Shown in pieces: positions 24,365-32,480 of a stretch of 45,723 bases of DNA. Numbering within the stretch: position 1 is the first letter of the stretch; the number at the start of each line of letters is the position of its first letter. The DNA comes from an uncultured Eubacteriales bacterium (lineage in GTDB: Bacteria; Bacillota; Clostridia; Christensenellales; Aristaeellaceae). The position numbers and the translations under genes are program-made. The DNA lies in NCBI GenBank assembly GCA_900548145.1, contig URJB01000014.1:1-45723 (forward strand), read 5' to 3'. The notes beneath the pieces are model-generated. The model was not told where the DNA came from. It made no database searches and saw nothing but the letters and a program-made list of their open reading frames with translations.

Positions 24365-25765
24365 ATGCAGATCTACAACAGCATGACCCGGAAAAAGGAA
24401 GAGTTCAAGCCCATTCATGAGGGAAAGGTGGGAATCTACGCCTGCGGCCCCACCGTATACAATTACTTTCACATCGGCAACGCCCGGCCCTTCATTATCT
24501 TCGACGTGCTGCGGCGCTATCTGGAGTACCGGGGATATGAAGTGACCTTTGTGCAGAACTTCACCGATATCGATGACAAGATGATCCGCAAGGCCAACGA
24601 AGAAGGCGTGACGGTCAAGGAAATCGCCGACCGCTACATTCAGGAATATTTCGTGGACGCCAAGGCGCTGGGCATTCGTCCCGCTACGGTGCATCCCCGG
24701 GCCACGGAGCATATGCCCCAGATCATCGCCATGATCCAGAAGTTGGTGGACAATGGCCTTGCCTATGAAAGCAAGGGCGACGTGTATTTCCGCGTCCGAG
24801 CCTTCCCGGCCTATGGCCGTCTGTGCGGCCAGAATCTGGAAGATCTGGAAAGCGGCGCACGGGTCAGCGTGGACGAGCTGAAGGAGGATCCGCTGGACTT
24901 CGCCCTGTGGAAGGCCCAGAAGCCCGGCGAGCCTGCGTGGGAAAGCCCCTGGGGTATGGGCCGCCCCGGCTGGCACATCGAGTGCTCCGCCATGAGCACC
25001 ACCTATCTGGGCGACACCTTCGACATCCACGGTGGCGGCAAGGATCTGCTTTTCCCGCACCATGAGAATGAAATCGCTCAGGCTACCGGCGCGACGGGCA
25101 AGCCCTTCGTCCATTACTGGATGCACAATGGTTTCCTGAACATCGACAACGAAAAAATGAGCAAGTCCAAGGGCAACTTCTTCACCGTCCGGGATATTGC
25201 CAAGGAGTTTGATCTGGAAGCGGTGCGTATGTTCACCCTGTCGGCCCATTACCGCAGCCCGCTGAACTTCAGCCGCGATCAGATCGCCCAGGCCCAGAGC
25301 AGTCTGGAACGGCTTTACACCGCCCGGGATCAGCTGAAATTCCTCCTTTCCGGCGCGAAGGATCGGGAACCCAACGAAACCGAAAAGGCCTTCATGGACG
25401 CCTGCACCGCTTCGAAGGAGCATTTCATCGCCGCCATGGATGACGACCTGAACACCGCCGACGCGCTCAGTTCCATCTTCGAGCTGGTGCGGGAGGTCTT
25501 CAAGCTGGACGCTTCCGACGTGAGCCGCAAGGCTGTGGAATTTGGACAGGAGACCTTCCTCGGCATGACCGACGTGCTGGGCCTTCTGATGAAGAAGGAC
25601 GACGGCATCGACCCCGAGGTGCAGAGGCTGGTGGACGAGCGGGCCGAGGCCCGCAAGAACAGAGACTGGAAGCGCAGCGACGAGCTCCGCGACCAGATCA
25701 AGGCCATGGGCTACATTCTGGAGGATACCGCTGCGGGCCAGAAGGTTCGCAAGAGCGGTGTGTAA
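24365..25765 (+). CDS. cysS: Cysteinyl-tRNA synthetase
   Basis: A 466-residue class I synthetase that charges tRNA-Cys. It has the zinc ligand Cys27 (ACGPTVYN), the HIGN form of HIGH at 36-39, further zinc-site residues in the IECSAMS and HHENEIAQ segments, and KMSKS at 264-268. A C-terminal helical region (RKNRDWKRSDELRDQIKAMG) is typical. AAGGAG lies about 9 bases before the ATG. It follows cysE directly, linking synthesis of cysteine and its loading. No T-box leader is seen upstream of the operon. Confidence 0.96.
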   Translation: MQIYNSMTRKKEEFKPIHEGKVGIYACGPTVYNYFHIGNARPFIIFDVLRRYLEYRGYEVTFVQNFTDIDDKMIRKANEEGVTVKEIADRYIQEYFVDAKALGIRPATVHPRATEHMPQIIAMIQKLVDNGLAYESKGDVYFRVRAFPAYGRLCGQNLEDLESGARVSVDELKEDPLDFALWKAQKPGEPAWESPWGMGRPGWHIECSAMSTTYLGDTFDIHGGGKDLLFPHHENEIAQATGATGKPFVHYWMHNGFLNIDNEKMSKSKGNFFTVRDIAKEFDLEAVRMFTLSAHYRSPLNFSRDQIAQAQSSLERLYTARDQLKFLLSGAKDREPNETEKAFMDACTASKEHFIAAMDDDLNTADALSSIFELVREVFKLDASDVSRKAVEFGQETFLGMTDVLGLLMKKDDGIDPEVQRLVDERAEARKNRDWKRSDELRDQIKAMGYILEDTAAGQKVRKSGV

Positions 25766-26117
25766 GGCCAAACGGATTCTGACGGGACTTCTGGCGCTGC
25801 TGCTGGCTTTGGGCGCGGGCGCTCTGACGCTTTCGCGCTTGAAGCTGGGGCCTGTGTCGTGGAATCTTGCCCCGAAAGCCGCCGCAAGGGCGGGAGAGAC
25901 CCTGTCTTATTCCACCGCCGAGGGCCGCGTCAGCGCCAACGAGGCGGACGCGGAGGAGCTTTGCACCGTCAAGGGGATCGGCCCCAAGCTGGCCGCCGCC
26001 ATCATTGGCGAACGGGAACAGAACGGGGCTTTCCGCTATTGGGAAGACCTGCTCTGCGTCCGGGGGATCGGGGAAAAGACCCTGCGGAAGCTGGAGGGCC
26101 AGCTGGGTCTCCCTTAA
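25758..26117 (+). CDS. Membrane-anchored helix-hairpin-helix protein, ComEA-like
   Basis: A 119-residue protein with an N-terminal membrane helix (about 5-27), a linker of about 30 residues, and a tandem helix-hairpin-helix domain: NEADAEELCTVKGIGPKLAA (about 60-80) and LLCVRGIGEKTLRKL (about 98-112). It resembles the C-terminal part of ComEA, the DNA receptor of competence, but lacks the SLBB domain and no comEC is nearby. The GTG at 25758 overlaps the cysS stop by 8 bases, so translation may be coupled; no clear ribosome site is seen. It probably binds DNA outside the membrane, by inference. Confidence 0.8.
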   Translation: MCKAKRILTGLLALLLALGAGALTLSRLKLGPVSWNLAPKAAARAGETLSYSTAEGRVSANEADAEELCTVKGIGPKLAAAIIGEREQNGAFRYWEDLLCVRGIGEKTLRKLEGQLGLP

Positions 26118-26152
26118 GGCAACGAAGCAAACAAGAGATGGAGAAAACGCGC

Positions 26153-26803
26153 ATGTATCAACGCTATGGGAAACGCTGTCTGGATGTGATCCTGTCCCTG
26201 ATCGCCCTGATCGTTCTAAGCCCGCTGTTTTTGCTGATCGCGCTGGCGATCCGGCTGGACAGCCCGGGCGGGGTGATCTTTTCCCAGAAGCGGGTGGGGA
26301 TGCACAAGAAACTGTTCAGCATTTATAAATTCCGCACCATGCGTTCCGATACGCCCCACGACGTGCCCACCAACGATTTGGCGGGCTCTACCAGTTATAT
26401 TACGCCGGTGGGGCGTTTCCTGCGTATGACCAGTCTGGACGAGCTGCCCCAGCTGTGGAATATCCTCAAGGGAGAAATGTCCCTGATCGGCCCACGACCC
26501 GCCCTGTGGAATCAGTATGACCTGATCGCCCTGCGGGATCAGTACGAGGCCAACGACGTGCGTCCCGGCCTCAGCGGCTGGGCGCAGGTGAACGGCCGGG
26601 ATTATCTCAGCCGCGATCTGGAAAAGAAAGCCCGCCGGGATGGGGAATACGCGCAGCATATCACCTTCTGGTTCGATCTGAAGTGCTTTCTGCTGACCAT
26701 CGTCAAGGTCATCAACCGGCAGGGCATCGTGGAGGGCAAGGAAGAAAAGCCCTCCGATGAAACGGGAGAAACCAAAGAAAAACGGGCGGAGGGACAGCCG
26801 TAA
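26153..26803 (+). CDS. Undecaprenyl-phosphate sugar-1-phosphate transferase (priming glycosyltransferase)
   Basis: A 216-residue bacterial sugar transferase (PglC/WcaJ core). A membrane helix at about 12-32 is followed by KFRTM, the DELPQLWNILKGEMSLIGPR catalytic block (Asp96-Glu97) and RPGLSGWAQVNGRD. It transfers a sugar-1-phosphate from a nucleotide sugar to the lipid carrier, starting a surface glycan. The sugar is not predictable. GGAG lies 9 bases before the ATG at 26153; an in-frame ATG at 26138 has no clear site. The C-terminal 20 residues are a charged tail. Its stop overlaps the epimerase start. Confidence 0.93.
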   Translation: MYQRYGKRCLDVILSLIALIVLSPLFLLIALAIRLDSPGGVIFSQKRVGMHKKLFSIYKFRTMRSDTPHDVPTNDLAGSTSYITPVGRFLRMTSLDELPQLWNILKGEMSLIGPRPALWNQYDLIALRDQYEANDVRPGLSGWAQVNGRDYLSRDLEKKARRDGEYAQHITFWFDLKCFLLTIVKVINRQGIVEGKEEKPSDETGETKEKRAEGQP

Positions 26804-27645
26804 TGCGGGTACTCATCACCGGCGCGGGGAGCTATCTGGGCGGCGCGATTTTGGGCGCGCTGCGGAAGCAGGGCGTGGAAGCGGATGAGCTGGACGTGCG
26901 CGGGCCGCTGCCGGAAAAAGCCTTTCAGGGCTATGACCGGGTGGTGCACGTGGCGGGCATTGCCCACCGAAAGGAAACGCCTGAAAACAGGCCCCTGTAC
27001 GAGCAGGTGAACCACCGGCTGGCCGTGGAGATTGCCCGCGCCGCCAAAGCGCAGGGCGTGCGGCAGTTCGTGTTTTTCAGCACCATGAGCGTGTACGGCA
27101 AGGTAACGGGCCGCATCACGGCGGACACGCAGCCTGATCCGAAAAACGCCTACGGCGCCAGCAAATGGGCCGCAGAGCAGGAGATCGCCGCACTGGCAGA
27201 CGAGCATTTCGCCGTGGCGGTGCTGCGCCCGCCCATGATTTACGGAAAGGGCTGCCGGGGCAACTATCAGAGCCTGCGCCGCCTGATCCTGAAAACGCCG
27301 ATGTTTCCCCGCTGCGGCAATCAGCGCAGTATGCTGTATGTAGGCAATCTGTGCCTGTTCATGGGCCGTCTGCTGGAAAGCGGACAGGGCGGATTGTATT
27401 TCCCCCAGAACCGGGAATATGTCTCTACCGACGGACTGGCCCGGGAGATCGCCAAAGCCAACGGGAAAAAGCTCTGGCAGCCGAAAGGCTTCGGGGGATT
27501 GCTGTGGGCCCTTGGCCGGAGAAGCAGTCTGTTCGGCAAGGTATTCGGCAGCCTGACCTACGATCAGGCCATGAGCGAATGTTTCCGCGGGGAGGAAGAA
27601 TGGAATTTTGCTTCCTCCATCGCCCTGACGGAGGAGCAAACATGA
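26803..27645 (+). CDS. NAD-dependent sugar-nucleotide epimerase/dehydratase
   Basis: A 280-residue extended SDR, short for the family. The Rossmann motif GAGSYLG is at 7-13, HVAGIAH at 49-55, FFSTMSVYG at 91-99, and the catalytic Tyr117/Lys121 in YGASK. Members of this group supply modified sugars (for example a 4-epimerised or keto sugar) for the priming transferase; gene adjacency supports that link. The ATG shares one base with the previous stop (TAATG). The C-terminal lid is reduced compared with GalE. Confidence 0.88.
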   Translation: MRVLITGAGSYLGGAILGALRKQGVEADELDVRGPLPEKAFQGYDRVVHVAGIAHRKETPENRPLYEQVNHRLAVEIARAAKAQGVRQFVFFSTMSVYGKVTGRITADTQPDPKNAYGASKWAAEQEIAALADEHFAVAVLRPPMIYGKGCRGNYQSLRRLILKTPMFPRCGNQRSMLYVGNLCLFMGRLLESGQGGLYFPQNREYVSTDGLAREIAKANGKKLWQPKGFGGLLWALGRRSSLFGKVFGSLTYDQAMSECFRGEEEWNFASSIALTEEQT

Positions 27646-28766
27646 AACAAAAGGTGCTGTTTGTGGCCCATATGCTGCGCGGCCATGTGCTGGTATTCCA
27701 CCTGCCCTATATGAAATGGTTTCAGGAGCAGGGCTATGAGGTGCATCTGTGCAGCTGCAACGACACCGAAAAGCCGGTGACGGAGGTGCCTTACTGCGAT
27801 CGTTTTTTTGACCTGCCCTTTCAGCGTTCGCCCTTCGGACGGCAGAATCTTCAAGTGTATCGGGAAATCAAAAAGCTGGTGGATAGGGAGGATTACGCCC
27901 TGATTCACTGCCATACGCCCGTAGGCGGCATGGTCGGCCGTCTGGCGGCCCGGGGAGCCCGGAAGCGGGGAACCCGGGTTTTGTATACGGCCCACGGGTT
28001 CCATTTTTTCACCGGCGCGCCGCTTCGCAACTGGCTGCTGTTCTACCCGGCGGAACGGTTTCTGGCCCGGTTCACCGACCTGCTGATTACCATCAACCGG
28101 GAGGACGAGGCCCGGGCCCGGCGCTTCCCGGCCCGGCGAGTGGCCCGCACCAATGGGATCGGCGTGGATCTGAGCCGCTTTGAGCCACCAGCGGACCGGG
28201 CGGCCGTGCGGGCAGAATTGGGCATTGGGCCGGACGCCCCCATGGTGATCTGCGTGGGCGAACACAGCGTGCGCAAGAACCACGAGACCGTGCTGCGGGC
28301 CTGTGCCGGGGAGAAGGTCGTGCAGGTGTTTTTTAGCGGCGTGGGGGAGCGGGAGGATTCGCTCAGGGAGCTGGCCGCAGAGCTGGGCATGGCCGAGCGC
28401 ACGCATTTTCTGGGTTTCCGGCCGGATGTGCCCGCTCTTTTGCAGGCTTCGGACGTGTTTCTGTTCCCTTCCCTGCAGGAAGGGCTTCCCATGGCCCAGA
28501 TGGAGGCCATGGCGGCAGGCTTGCCCTGTCTGGTATCCAACGTGCGCGGCAATGCCGATCTCATCGGCCCCATGGACGGGGGAATGCTGCGCGCGCCCAT
28601 GGACGCGGAGGGCTTCGCACAGGATCTTCACTTTCTGCTGGAGCACCCGGAGGTGCGGCGGGAGATGGGGGAGCGCAACCGCCGCGTGATTCGGGACTAT
28701 AGTCTGAACGCGGTGCTTGAGCAGATGGCGGCGCTGTACCGGGAAGAGCTGGAGGCAAAAGGCTGA
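27642..28766 (+). CDS. Glycosyltransferase family 4 (GT-B), surface glycan assembly
   Basis: A 374-residue GT-B enzyme. The N-terminal half starts VLFVAHMLRGHVLVFHLPYM and includes HCHTPVGGMVGRLAAR and TAHGFHF, as in EpsD/WcaA-like transferases. The C-terminal half has VGEHSVRKNH and FLFPSLQEGLPMAQMEAMAAGLP with the E-x7-E motif that binds the donor. It transfers a sugar to the lipid-linked intermediate in the cytoplasm. ATGA overlap with the epimerase gene and GGAGGA upstream set the start. Confidence 0.93.
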   Translation: MKQKVLFVAHMLRGHVLVFHLPYMKWFQEQGYEVHLCSCNDTEKPVTEVPYCDRFFDLPFQRSPFGRQNLQVYREIKKLVDREDYALIHCHTPVGGMVGRLAARGARKRGTRVLYTAHGFHFFTGAPLRNWLLFYPAERFLARFTDLLITINREDEARARRFPARRVARTNGIGVDLSRFEPPADRAAVRAELGIGPDAPMVICVGEHSVRKNHETVLRACAGEKVVQVFFSGVGEREDSLRELAAELGMAERTHFLGFRPDVPALLQASDVFLFPSLQEGLPMAQMEAMAAGLPCLVSNVRGNADLIGPMDGGMLRAPMDAEGFAQDLHFLLEHPEVRREMGERNRRVIRDYSLNAVLEQMAALYREELEAKG

Positions 28767-29920
28767 TGGCGGATATTCTGTTTGTGATGAAATACCCCCT
28801 GAACGGTCAGGAAACGCTGATCCCCAAGTTTCAGGGACAGATGGCGGCCATGGAGCGGCTGGGCCACCGAGCGTGGTATCTGGGCTGGGATGAGGCGGGA
28901 ATCTGGCTGTGCCGGGGGGAGGAAAAGAAGCTGATGCACCGCAGCCGGTTTTCCCGGCTGCCGGGGTACAGCCATACGTTTTTGTTTGACGATCTGATGG
29001 AAGGCATGAAAAACGCCGTTCGCCAGATGCCCTTTGCGCTGGTCTATATGCGCTATATGATGACGTTTTCCAAGGCGCCCGCCGCCTTTCAGGCTGTGAA
29101 GGAAAGCGGGGCCAAGCTGGTGATGGAGCATCCCACCTATCCCTTCGAAAACGGCAAAAAGACGAACCTGCTGCGGGAACCGGTATTTCGCTATGCCGAT
29201 CATGTTTTCCGGCAGGTGGAGCCCATGATCGACCTGTACACGCTGATCGGCGAAGAAGCCGGCGGGACGCTGAACGGCCGCCCCGCCATGAACATCACCA
29301 ACGGCGTGGACGCGGACAGCCTGCCCCTGCACAGGAGCCGGGGCGAGGCGGGCCCGCCCGCTATTCTGGCGCTGGCCAGTATGACCCGGGGGCAGGGCTA
29401 CGATCGGCTGCTGCGGGCCATGGCCCCGGTGCAGGAGGACTATGTGATCTATTTCGCGGGCGGCAGCAGCGACGGTTCACTGGAAGAGTGGCAAAGGCTG
29501 GCGCAGGAACTGAACATGGGCGAAAAAGCGCAGTTCCTCAGCCCAGTACAGGGCGCGGCGCTGGACGAGCTGACCGACCGGTGCGACATCGGCATGGGCG
29601 GGCTGGGTATCCACCGGCTGGGACAGACCGTCAGCCGGCCCTTGAAGCAGCGGGAATACATGGCCCGGGGGCTGCCCTTCTTCTACGCCGTCAAAGACCC
29701 GGATATGCCGGAGGACGAGCGGATGTGCCGCCATCTGCCGGATGACGAGACCATTCCCGACGGCGCGGAAATTCTGCGCTTCGCCAAAGAAAGCCGCCTT
29801 GACGCGGAACTTCCCGCCCGGATGCGGGCCTATGCCCGGGAACATCTGGGGTGGGAACAGCAGTTCAAACCCGTACTAGAAAGGCTGGGGATCCCATGGA
29901 ACGAAACCTCATCTATCTGA
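28766..29920 (+). CDS. Glycosyltransferase family 4-like (divergent)
   Basis: A 384-residue GT-B protein. The N-terminal half starts DILFVMKYPLNGQETLIPKF with a conserved-looking VYMRYMMTFSKAP and LVMEHPTYPFE; the C-terminal half has ILALASMTRGQGYDRLLRAM and KQREYMARGLPFFYA, which replaces the usual E-x7-E by a Lys-x-x-Glu pattern. Donor and acceptor are unknown. The start codon shares one base with the previous stop. It is presumably part of the same glycan pathway as its neighbours. Confidence 0.85.
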   Translation: MADILFVMKYPLNGQETLIPKFQGQMAAMERLGHRAWYLGWDEAGIWLCRGEEKKLMHRSRFSRLPGYSHTFLFDDLMEGMKNAVRQMPFALVYMRYMMTFSKAPAAFQAVKESGAKLVMEHPTYPFENGKKTNLLREPVFRYADHVFRQVEPMIDLYTLIGEEAGGTLNGRPAMNITNGVDADSLPLHRSRGEAGPPAILALASMTRGQGYDRLLRAMAPVQEDYVIYFAGGSSDGSLEEWQRLAQELNMGEKAQFLSPVQGAALDELTDRCDIGMGGLGIHRLGQTVSRPLKQREYMARGLPFFYAVKDPDMPEDERMCRHLPDDETIPDGAEILRFAKESRLDAELPARMRAYAREHLGWEQQFKPVLERLGIPWNETSSI

Positions 29921-31149
29921 ATAACTGCGCCGTCCTGCCCAATGGCAAGAACAATTCCTTCCTGATGCAGGAGGCCCGATGGCTCACCGAGCATTTTGAG
30001 CGGACGTTCGTGGTCAGCCATACCGGGTTCAGCAATCTGAACCGGGACGGCGTGGAGCTTCCGCTGGCCCGAACCGGGCTGGACAAGCTGCGGGCATGGC
30101 TCGGCGCGCCCTTTTGCCGGGAATTGTGGCAGGAGGCGAACCACCTGCGCAAGGATGGCAAGCTGACGCTGAAGAACTTTCTCAAGCTCTATCTGTTCCG
30201 GGTGCGGGGGCTGAAAATGCACTACTGGACGGAAAAGCTGCTGCGAAGCTGCGTGGCCTCGCAGACCACGCTGTATTCCTTCTGGATGAGCTACGACGCT
30301 TATGCCGCGGCTCTATCCAAGCGGAAGCATCCCCGGCTGCGCTTCGTGGCCCGGGGCCACGCCTACGACATCGACACGGAACGCAACCCCCTGAACCCCT
30401 ATCTGATGAAGGGCTTTATCGCCGCACAGGCCGACGGACTATACCCCATCAGCCGGGTAGCCCGCAAGCAGATGATGGAATATCTGCGGGGCAAGGTGGA
30501 TGAAAAGCGGATGCATGTTTTGTCCATCGGCTCTGGCGGCCATCCCGTGGAGCGTTGGAAACGCGCGCCACGGTTCGCCCAGGGCATTTTCCGTATTATC
30601 ACCTGCGCCCGGCTGGTGCCCATCAAGCAGGTGCCCTTGGTGGTGGAGGCGCTGTCCCAGTGGACGGGAATGCCCATCCACTGGACGCATATCGGCGGCG
30701 GCGAGGGAGAAACGGAGCTGCGGCGGCTGGCAGCGGAAAAGCTGGACGGCAAGGATAATATCCTCTATGAGCTGCTGGGCGATCTGGACGCGAAAGAAGT
30801 AGAAAAATTTTACGAAAAGCGGGCTTTCGATGTGTTTCTGAACACCAGTCAAAAGGAAGGCGTGCCGGTCTCCATCATGGAGGCCATGCGCTGGGGCGTG
30901 CCGGTGATTGCTCCGGCGGTGGGCGGCATCCCGGAACTGGTGACGAAGGATATCGGCTTCCTGTACCAGCCGGAAGAAGGGGCTTACGGCGTGCTGAAAC
31001 GGCTGGAAGAACTGGCCTCCCTGACGGAGGAGGAAACGGAGCGGATGCGCCGCAGTGCGTGGGAACACTGGAAACACTGCTGCTGCAGTTCGGCTCTGCT
31101 GCCCGCCCTTTTCCCGGAAGCGGCGAAAAAAGGAGGAAAAGGCCAGTGA
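29896..31149 (+). CDS. Glycosyltransferase family 4
   Basis: A 417-residue GT-B enzyme. ARGHAYDIDTERNPLNPYL, TCARLVPIKQVPLVVEAL, HIGGGEGETELRRLA and EGVPVSIMEAMRWGVPVIA (E-x7-E) are typical of the family. The ATG lies inside the 3' end of the previous gene (25-base overlap), with a weak GGGG site. The last about 25 residues (WKHCCCSSALLPALFPEA) contain three adjacent Cys and do not look like the usual end, which leaves a late frameshift possible, although no better frame is seen. Confidence 0.92.
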   Translation: MERNLIYLNNCAVLPNGKNNSFLMQEARWLTEHFERTFVVSHTGFSNLNRDGVELPLARTGLDKLRAWLGAPFCRELWQEANHLRKDGKLTLKNFLKLYLFRVRGLKMHYWTEKLLRSCVASQTTLYSFWMSYDAYAAALSKRKHPRLRFVARGHAYDIDTERNPLNPYLMKGFIAAQADGLYPISRVARKQMMEYLRGKVDEKRMHVLSIGSGGHPVERWKRAPRFAQGIFRIITCARLVPIKQVPLVVEALSQWTGMPIHWTHIGGGEGETELRRLAAEKLDGKDNILYELLGDLDAKEVEKFYEKRAFDVFLNTSQKEGVPVSIMEAMRWGVPVIAPAVGGIPELVTKDIGFLYQPEEGAYGVLKRLEELASLTEEETERMRRSAWEHWKHCCCSSALLPALFPEAAKKGGKGQ

Positions 31150-32480
31150 GCAGACGTGCGCTGATCATCAGCTATTACTTTGCTCCTCAGAACACCATCG
31201 GCGCGGTTCGTCCCACTAAGCTGGCCAAATACCTGACACGGCTGGGGTACGAAGTGACGGTGATTTGCGGCACGGGCATGGAGGGCAAGCGGGACGACAT
31301 TCTGGAAAAAGACGCCCAGGAGCTGCACGACGTGCGGGTGCTGAAGGAATGGAACCCGCTTCAGGCGGTGAAGGCGCGGAAGAAAAGCGCCGCCCCGGCT
31401 GCCAAGGCTGCTGTGCCTGTCAGTGCCGCCGCTCCCGCTGGGCGCGGAGGGCTGCTGCGCCGTCTGTCGGACGGCGTGTATATTTACCTGCGGCTCTGGA
31501 CGGATCGAAGCTTTCAGCACTTGGCTGTCCGGGAACTGAAAAAGCTGGACGGCCCCTTCGACGTGGTGTTTTCCACCTATGCGCCGTTGAGCGTCCATCA
31601 GGCGGCATACCAGGCGAAAAAGTCCGGCCTTGTGCGGATGTGGATCGCCGATTTCCGGGACGAGGTGGGAATGCCCTTCCGCTGGCTGGAGCCCTTTCAT
31701 CGGCGGTATATGCGGATGCTGCGGAAAAACGCCGACCTGCTGACCACGGTTTCCAAAGGAATGCTGGACGCGATCGGCATTAGCGACCGGGGACGAATGC
31801 TGTCCAACGGCTTTGATCGGGAGGATCTGCCGGAGGCCGAAACGCCACGGCAGGAGGACGGCTGCTTTCGGGTCGTCTACTGCGGCACCATCGAAATGGG
31901 CCGCAAGGGTATTCCACCCCGGGATCTCACACCCTTTTTCCGTGCGCTGCGGGGCGTGATCGATCAGGGAATGTTGAAGCGCGAACAGCTTCGGCTGGTG
32001 TATGCGGGCCGGGAGGGTGCGCTGTTTACGGACTACGCCCGGCAGTGCGGCCTGAAGGACTGCGTGGAGAACCACGGCCCCGTCTCCCGGGAGGAATCCC
32101 TCCGCTTGCAGCGGGAGGCGGATGTGCTGCTGCTGGCCTCGTGGAATACAGCGGGCCGTCAGGGCATTCTGACCGGGAAAATGTTTGAGTACATGATGAT
32201 GAACCGCCCCGTGGTATGCTGCGTAGGCGGCGAACTGGCGGGCAGCGAGCTGAAACGGGTGATGACGGAAACGGGCATCGGTTTCTGCTGCGAGCAGGCT
32301 GCCGGGGCAGCCGATCAACAGGCGCTGGAAGCCTATACGGCGGAGCTGGTTCGCCGTTGGCAGGAAAAACAGCCGCTGATGCAGGAAAAGAACGAAACGG
32401 CTGTAGAACAGTATCACTATCCGCAGTTGGCTCAAAAACTGGACGACTGGATTCGGGAACTGGAAAGGGAGGATGCATGA
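31146..32480 (+). CDS. Glycosyltransferase family 4 (WbuB-like N-terminus)
   Basis: A 444-residue GT-B protein. It opens ALIISYYFAPQNTIGAVRP, the pattern of WbuB-type transferases, and carries FRVVYCGTIEMGRKGI and LTGKMFEYMMMNRPVV later. An Ala/Pro-rich insert (about 78-105) is likely a flexible loop. The start is GTG overlapping the previous TGA (GTGA), with AGGAGG at 31131-31136. It is the fourth transferase in a row, so the cluster can build a repeat of about four to five sugars. Confidence 0.9.
   Translation: MSRRALIISYYFAPQNTIGAVRPTKLAKYLTRLGYEVTVICGTGMEGKRDDILEKDAQELHDVRVLKEWNPLQAVKARKKSAAPAAKAAVPVSAAAPAGRGGLLRRLSDGVYIYLRLWTDRSFQHLAVRELKKLDGPFDVVFSTYAPLSVHQAAYQAKKSGLVRMWIADFRDEVGMPFRWLEPFHRRYMRMLRKNADLLTTVSKGMLDAIGISDRGRMLSNGFDREDLPEAETPRQEDGCFRVVYCGTIEMGRKGIPPRDLTPFFRALRGVIDQGMLKREQLRLVYAGREGALFTDYARQCGLKDCVENHGPVSREESLRLQREADVLLLASWNTAGRQGILTGKMFEYMMMNRPVVCCVGGELAGSELKRVMTETGIGFCCEQAAGAADQQALEAYTAELVRRWQEKQPLMQEKNETAVEQYHYPQLAQKLDDWIRELEREDA

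Noticed and set aside
30984..32435. Minus-strand open frame of 483 codons opposite the fourth glycosyltransferase
   Set aside because: The plus-strand frame carries the GT-B motifs and has a good ribosome site; the minus frame has none.
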